A stretch of 9,919 bases of DNA from JBDSTZ01 sp039927975 (lineage in GTDB: Bacteria; Pseudomonadota; Gammaproteobacteria; Burkholderiales; Burkholderiaceae_D): positions 1 to 9,919 of the forward strand of contig JBDSTZ010000132.1 in NCBI GenBank assembly GCA_039927975.1, given 5' to 3'. The notes beneath the pieces were generated by a model, which was given only the letters and a program-made list of their open reading frames with translations, had not been told where the DNA came from and did no database searches. Made by a program: the position numbers and the translations under genes. Below are positions 6,342-9,919 of the stretch, one piece after another. Numbering within the stretch: position 1 is the stretch's first letter; each line of letters starts with the position of its first letter.

Positions 6342-8134
6342 AAGTCGTTCCGACCGCCGTGCAACCGCCAACTTTGTGGAAATACCTCGTGGGTGCCGCG
6401 TTGGCGCTCGTAATCTTGATTCCGTTGTGGACGGTGTTCGTCATGATGGAATTGCAACCCGACAGTCTTATGATCCAGGAGCAGACGATGAACAATCGAT
6501 TGTTGTGGTGGGTAGCTGGTCCAGTGGTGGTCGTAACTTTGATCTTCGGAATGCGATGGCAGCACGCCTCCAACGCGACTCAGACCCGCGAACGCGCCGC
6601 AAGTATGAAAACGAAGCAAATCGTCGAAACGGATCAGTCGAAACGCGAATATGTATTGGAAGTCATCGGTCTTGGCGTGACGTTGGACAAGTACCGGCAA
6701 GGCAGCTTGTGGGCGGCCTTGCAAAATGGCAGCCCTTACGCGACGATCCGCGATCAAGACAAGTCGAAGTACTTTTGGAGCATTATGGATAAAATTGGGA
6801 TCTCGGGCGGGCGGGGTGGCGACTCGTTGGAGAACGGCGCTCAATACACGCCGAAGTATTATGGTGTACCGGTCTTCAACGCCGAGCCGCCTGTCCATAA
6901 TGCTTGGGCAGATAAGCCTGATGCCCCCCTTTCTGGCCTAGCGAGCGGCAGCGTTTTATCCGGCATGGCCTGGCACCTATTCGTGGTCGGCCCGCGCCGT
7001 TTTGGCGAACATCCTGACCGGATTTTGGAGGATGTGTTCTCATTCTTCGACGCTAATCCGGACGTTCCCTATGTTGTCCTTAATTCCGATGACAGCATGG
7101 CGTCCCGCGAAGGCTACCGGGCCGAGGGATCTCCACCACTGCTGAAAGATGGCCACTACATCCCCGCGATGCCCGATGCTTCAACATTGCTGGTGCTGGC
7201 AAGGCGAGAGCGGGTCGATCCGGTGCGCCCTTTCGTCTGGGACGATCCCGACAACAAATTCCTGCAAAACGTATTCCGGTGGATGTATTGCGAACTGGAG
7301 GAAGCGGTGCCTCATCCAGAACGCAAGAAGATCCTACGTACACCGGCCGAGGTCGGCGCGGACCCGATCCGACACGAAGGCAGCGATCCCGCCCAGCGCA
7401 AACCTCTTGTCAGCGAATGGCTCGAAGCGGCTGCCGCCTTCGCCCAGCGCCCCGACATCCGCGGCACCGCTCCCGTCAGCATGGCAGATCGCCTCAACCC
7501 TTTCGGCCACAGCAAGCCTTGGCCCTATCCGCCGGCGGACTGGAAACCCACTCCCTGGTTTCCGATCCCGTGGAATCGCGAGCAGCTGGCGACCTTCGAT
7601 CGTTTGCCCACGCTTGGCTTCATCCATCGCCCCACTTTTGTTAAATTTACCGATGAGCATGGCAAGCCGCTGACCCGCCGCGATGCGCGCGAGAAAGCCC
7701 TGCAAGCTGGTTGGCAGCAGGCGCTGCTCACGTTGCCCGAGGCCGACCGTCCCAAGTCTCCCTCGCTCGTCATCGCAGCGACGGGCGACAACCACGAGCA
7801 GCTCAACCTGCTGCACAGCACCTTGCGCGCGCACGCGGCGAACGGCGGACCGGAAATCGACAGCGGCAAATCCGCCCAGTTCATCGACACCGACAAACGC
7901 CTCGGCAACACCGGGGCGACCACCTTGTTCATGCAAATGGCGATCGGCGTGATGGGTAGTTACCGCGAGGGCGGAATCAGCGCGGCGGTCAACCTGCGTG
8001 ACAGCGGCGAAGCCTCGATTGTCTTCATCAGCCCGCCGTCGGAGGACAAGCGCAAGACGCAACACCATCCGCGCGGCGGCGACGTGTTCGCCCATCACGG
8101 CAGTCCGGCGGTCGAACCTGCCGATTACAAATAG
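6338..8134 (+). CDS. tla3: T6SS lipase adaptor Tla3 (DUF2875), membrane-anchored form
   Basis: Tla3 in P. aeruginosa is a cytoplasmic DUF2875 adaptor that brings Tle3 to VgrG2b; this 598-residue product is placed in that family from its own sequence and its position right after tle3. Two hydrophobic spans lie at residues 16-37 and 55-72, with Lys15 before the first and Arg73 after the second, predicting both termini in the cytoplasm and a short periplasmic loop. The soluble domain shows the DUF2875-like strings LEVIGLGVTLD (107-117), a region around GNGxQYxPxYYGVPV-type residues (near 166-180), WHLFVVGP (212-219) and PYVVLNSDDSM (near 243-253). A C-terminal part contains PSLVIAATGD (475-484) and LGNTGATTLFMQMAIG. 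No catalytic motif is seen. The 5' part is clearly poorer in GC than the 3' part, so the gene may be mosaic. The start is fixed by the ATGA overlap with tle3. Confidence 0.82.
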   Translation: MKVVPTAVQPPTLWKYLVGAALALVILIPLWTVFVMMELQPDSLMIQEQTMNNRLLWWVAGPVVVVTLIFGMRWQHASNATQTRERAASMKTKQIVETDQSKREYVLEVIGLGVTLDKYRQGSLWAALQNGSPYATIRDQDKSKYFWSIMDKIGISGGRGGDSLENGAQYTPKYYGVPVFNAEPPVHNAWADKPDAPLSGLASGSVLSGMAWHLFVVGPRRFGEHPDRILEDVFSFFDANPDVPYVVLNSDDSMASREGYRAEGSPPLLKDGHYIPAMPDASTLLVLARRERVDPVRPFVWDDPDNKFLQNVFRWMYCELEEAVPHPERKKILRTPAEVGADPIRHEGSDPAQRKPLVSEWLEAAAAFAQRPDIRGTAPVSMADRLNPFGHSKPWPYPPADWKPTPWFPIPWNREQLATFDRLPTLGFIHRPTFVKFTDEHGKPLTRRDAREKALQAGWQQALLTLPEADRPKSPSLVIAATGDNHEQLNLLHSTLRAHAANGGPEIDSGKSAQFIDTDKRLGNTGATTLFMQMAIGVMGSYREGGISAAVNLRDSGEASIVFISPPSEDKRKTQHHPRGGDVFAHHGSPAVEPADYK

Positions 8135-8145
8135 GAGGCCGGGCC

Positions 8146-8406
8146 ATGCGCAAAGTCATCCGCCTGAACGATCCCACCAGCCACGGCGGCAAGGTAAGCA
8201 AGGTGGCTGCGACCCACTTCACGGTCGACGGCGTGGCGCTGGCCCGGGTTGGCGACAAGACCAGCTGTCCGCTCCACGGCCCCGGGTCGATCGTGGAGGG
8301 GGACCGCCACCACACCATCGACGGCATCGCCGTGGCCTACGAGGGACACAAATCCAGTTGCGGCGCGACTTTGTTATCGACCGTCGACAATTTCGGCAAA
8401 GCCTGA
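8146..8406 (+). CDS. PAAR-domain T6SS spike tip protein
   Basis: PAAR proteins cap the VgrG trimer with a metal-stabilised sharp tip and help load or deliver effectors. This 86-residue protein is a PAAR domain only, without an N- or C-terminal toxin. It begins MRKVIRLNDPTSHGG and has the paired repeats typical of the fold: GVALARVGDKTSCPLHGPG near 29-47 and GIAVAYEGHKSSCG at 60-73. Probable metal ligands are His13, Cys41, His44 and Cys72, an inference from family pattern. A strong AGGAGG (8133-8138) overlaps the tla3 stop and sits seven bases before the ATG, so the gene is part of the same operon, 11 bases after tla3. Its presence completes the spike set (VgrG, PAAR, cargo, loader). Confidence 0.93.
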   Translation: MRKVIRLNDPTSHGGKVSKVAATHFTVDGVALARVGDKTSCPLHGPGSIVEGDRHHTIDGIAVAYEGHKSSCGATLLSTVDNFGKA

Positions 8407-8539
8407 GCGCCAGTGGCAGGAATGCTGCTGGCGGGAGCGCGGGCGCGCGCCGGCCAGCCTCGCCCGCGAATCAAGCTCATCGCCCCGGCGAGTTCGTTCC
8501 AGGCATGCACGCGGCGCGCAGCCGGACCATCACCTGATC

Positions 8540-8671
8540 TACACGGTCGCCAGCCAGGTTTCCATCCTCCCGCGCACCGGCAACGTTCCGGCGACGCCCA
8601 TCCGAGGTCGCGAAAGGCCGCAGGTGTATTCACGCCAAGATTGGTATTTCAAGCACGGATACATGTTGTAA
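8540..8671 (+). pseudogene. Possible remnant of a coding 3' end (unrecognised)
   Basis: The frame ending at the TAA at 8669-8671 encodes a tail with ordinary composition, HHLIYTVASQVSILPRTGN then QVYSRQDWYFKHGYML, with G/C-rich third positions. Upstream in this frame the composition becomes arginine/serine-rich and no start codon is seen after the PAAR gene. It may be the leftover of a deleted gene, possibly the missing immunity gene or another cargo gene, or it may be chance. I do not recognise the family. Confidence 0.25.
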
Positions 8672-8690
8672 CATCCATCAGGAGCGTGTT

Positions 8691-8707
8691 CTTGTAAGCT
8701 GTACAAG
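8691..8707. repeat. Short inverted repeat upstream of the TonB-like gene
   Basis: CTTGTA (8691-8696) and TACAAG (8702-8707) form a perfect six-base dyad around a five-base centre, about 95 bases before the next gene. The spacing resembles a small operator. No T-run follows, so it is not a terminator for the PAAR operon. It could be chance. Confidence 0.3.
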
Positions 8708-8801
8708 GTGGGCCCGGCGTGGCGCGGGCGCGCTAAAACGTATAGACTTCGGCACTTGCGGTGCATTGATAGGCCCTGCTCCTTGGAAAGTTGTAGCCAT
8801 T

Positions 8802-9692
8802 TTGCGTGACCATTCCCATACTTCGACGGACAGCTCGGGCTATTGCGAGCATTGCGGCCAGCCCTTGCCCGACCTCGTCCCGCGCTATGGCGACAAGAAG
8901 CCCAACCCGGTCGGCATCGGGGTGGCGATCCTCGTCCACCTGATCATCGTCCTGGTCTACCTGCTGCAACCCCACACTGAGAAGCACGCGCCGCCGCCGG
9001 CCGGCGGCGCCATCACCTACGTCATGCCGCTGCAAAACAAGGCCAAGCCGCCGCAACAGGCGCAGCCCAAGCAGAGCGCCAAGCCGAAACCGCAAAAGCC
9101 CACCCGCACCGCGCCGGTGCAGGTGCAACGCCTGCCCAACACGATCACCCTGCCGAAGGAAAAACCGGTCGAGGTCGTCAAGGAGGAACCGAAACCGCCG
9201 GTCAAGGAAGTGCCGCAGGAAGTCGATCTGTCCGCCTATATCGAGGCGCGCCGCAAGGCCCGTGGCGCGGCCGCGCCGAGCGACGCGGTCGAGGAGAGCG
9301 AATCCGAACGCGGCAACCGCATCGCCAAGGCGAATATCGCCGCCGCCAACGGCCGCAGCCGGGGCGCCGACGACAACGACAGCGGCGGCGTGTTCCAGGT
9401 CATCAACAAGACCTCGCTGACGGCCGAGGTGAAGTTCCGTGGCTGGAACAAGAACTTCCAGCGCCGCTGGCTCAAGCAGGTGCCTGTCGAGCTGGGCAAG
9501 GAACCGGACATCGAGACGGCGATCGTCAAGAAGATGATCGAGCTGATTCGTCTTGAAAAGGATGGCGATTTCGAGTGGGAATCACACCGTTTGCAGCGCA
9601 CCGTGAAGATGAGCGCGCGGCCGAAGGACCAGAAGGAATTGGAAGACTTCCTGTTCCAGGAAATGTTCCAGGGCTACAAGCGGCCGAGGTAG
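8802..9692 (+). CDS. TonB-like single-span membrane protein with N-terminal CxxC and unknown C-terminal domain
   Basis: Function not recognised. From the TTG at 8802 the product has 296 residues. A CEHCGQ motif (Cys15, Cys18) resembles half a zinc ribbon. One hydrophobic span (37-55, VGIGVAILVHLIIVLVYLL) carries His46 in its centre, reminiscent of the essential membrane histidine of TonB. A proline/lysine/glutamine-rich linker (about 57-130) is also TonB-like, then a charged region follows. The C-terminal domain (about 193-296) includes FQVINKTSLTAEVKFRGWNK and EMIELIRLEKDGDFEWESHR-like residues and lacks the usual TonB C-terminal fold signature. It could be an energy-transducer relative or an unrelated inner-membrane protein. 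The start is uncertain: TTG 8802 has GGAAAG 11 bases upstream; TTG 8766 would add 12 residues but has no ribosome binding site. No link to the T6SS genes is evident. Confidence 0.7.
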   Translation: MRDHSHTSTDSSGYCEHCGQPLPDLVPRYGDKKPNPVGIGVAILVHLIIVLVYLLQPHTEKHAPPPAGGAITYVMPLQNKAKPPQQAQPKQSAKPKPQKPTRTAPVQVQRLPNTITLPKEKPVEVVKEEPKPPVKEVPQEVDLSAYIEARRKARGAAAPSDAVEESESERGNRIAKANIAAANGRSRGADDNDSGGVFQVINKTSLTAEVKFRGWNKNFQRRWLKQVPVELGKEPDIETAIVKKMIELIRLEKDGDFEWESHRLQRTVKMSARPKDQKELEDFLFQEMFQGYKRPR

Positions 9693-9725
9693 GCGGCGCC
9701 GCGCGGCCGCCAGCGTCGCGGGACC

Positions 9726-9749
9726 GGGGGCGAAGGTGTCGGCGCCCCC
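9726..9749. terminator. GC-rich hairpin between convergent genes
   Basis: GGGGGCG (9726-9732) and CGCCCCC (9743-9749) form a seven-pair stem with a ten-base loop between the TonB-like gene and hemB. A second stem, GGCGGC/GCCGCC (9692-9697, 9706-9711), lies just before it. Position between convergent genes favours a bidirectional terminator, but neither strand has a T-run on the downstream side, so the evidence is weak. Confidence 0.35.
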
Positions 9750-9757
9750 AAAACGTT

Positions 9758-9919
9758 TCAGCGCCGCAGCAGGCGCGCAATATCCCGCGCGAAGTAGGTC
9801 AACACCCCGTCCGCGCCGGCGCGCTTGAACGCCATCATCGCTTCCATCATCACCTTGTCGTGGTCGAGCCAGCCGTTTTGCGCGGCCGCCTTGAGCATCG
9901 CGTATTCGCCGCTGACCTG
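9758..9919 (-). CDS. hemB: 5-aminolevulinate dehydratase (porphobilinogen synthase), C-terminal part
   Basis: The reverse strand from 9919 down to the TGA at 9758-9760 encodes the last 53 residues of HemB, which condenses two 5-aminolevulinate molecules to porphobilinogen in haem synthesis, in the cytoplasm. The fragment begins QVSGEYAMLKAAAQNGWLD, the highly conserved HemB segment (QVSGEYAM), and continues with FKRAGADGVLTYFARDIARL, matching the family's KRAGAD...YFA ending. The remainder lies beyond the window's right edge. It is a housekeeping gene convergent with the TonB-like gene and marks the chromosomal backbone flanking the T6SS island. Confidence 0.95.
   Translation of the reverse strand, partial: QVSGEYAMLKAAAQNGWLDHDKVMMEAMMAFKRAGADGVLTYFARDIARLLRR

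Larger units (their letters stand above)
8407..8801. other. 395-base gap without an intact gene
   Basis: No reading frame here has a start with a ribosome binding site, a signal peptide or a lipobox, so no immunity gene is evident. The frame ending at 8671 gives a natural-looking protein tail without a start (listed separately). A six-base inverted repeat lies at 8691-8707. The rest (8444-8500 and 8710-8735) is GC-rich low-complexity sequence sharing the string GCGCGGGCGCGC. A TATAGA at 8741-8746 could be a -10 box for the next gene, but no good -35 box stands before it. Confidence 0.5.

Noticed and set aside
6185..6898. A 237-codon minus-strand frame spanning the tle3/tla3 junction as a candidate immunity gene
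   Set aside because: No signal peptide, lipobox or domain is seen, and it lies opposite two well-supported coding regions; its composition fits an antisense shadow.
8407..8697. The PAAR frame stays open for 96 codons after its TGA, suggesting an interrupted C-terminal toxin
   Set aside because: The translated extension is Arg/Ala/Pro/His-rich like a shadow frame, with no hydrophobic pattern or toxin motif; an 86-residue PAAR is a normal complete length.
1..9919. CRISPR arrays, tRNA/rRNA genes, transposases or integrases
   Set aside because: No regularly spaced repeats, tRNA-like folds or recombinase motifs were seen anywhere in the window.

Overview
The window reads as a high-GC betaproteobacterial chromosome segment. 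Protein character (MdtB/C-type RND pump, HemB tail, Burkholderiales-style VgrG with DUF2345) suggests Burkholderiales, most likely an Oxalobacteraceae (Massilia/Duganella/Janthinobacterium-like) genome. That placement is an inference from family resemblance, not a database result.

Layout. 1-869 (+) is the 3' end of an RND efflux permease. 870-1165 is non-coding and rich in inverted repeats: a nested palindrome just after the pump gene and two compact hairpins in front of the next gene. 1166-8406 (+) is one tight operon-like block of four genes: vgrG (1166-3925), a Tle3-type phospholipase effector (3984-6341), a Tla3/DUF2875 adaptor (6338-8134, ATGA overlap with the effector) and a small PAAR tip protein (8146-8406). 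8407-8801 holds no intact gene. 8802-9692 (+) encodes a TonB-like single-span membrane protein with a proline/lysine-rich linker and an unrecognised C-terminal domain. 9758-9919 (-) is the C-terminus of HemB (5-aminolevulinate dehydratase), convergent with it.

How it works. This is an orphan type VI secretion (T6SS) spike island: no sheath, baseplate or membrane-complex genes are present, only spike (VgrG), tip (PAAR), cargo (Tle3) and cargo loader (Tla3). The same partners are known in Pseudomonas aeruginosa, where Tla3 loads Tle3 on VgrG2b and Tli3 protects against Tle3. Three differences stand out here: no immunity gene can be seen next to the effector, the adaptor carries two predicted membrane helices, and VgrG ends in a short beta-rich extension that could be the docking site. 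A G7 run sits exactly at the effector/adaptor junction, where one added G or a -1 ribosomal slip would fuse the two proteins. Effector and 5' adaptor DNA is visibly poorer in GC than the flanks, consistent with transferred cargo.
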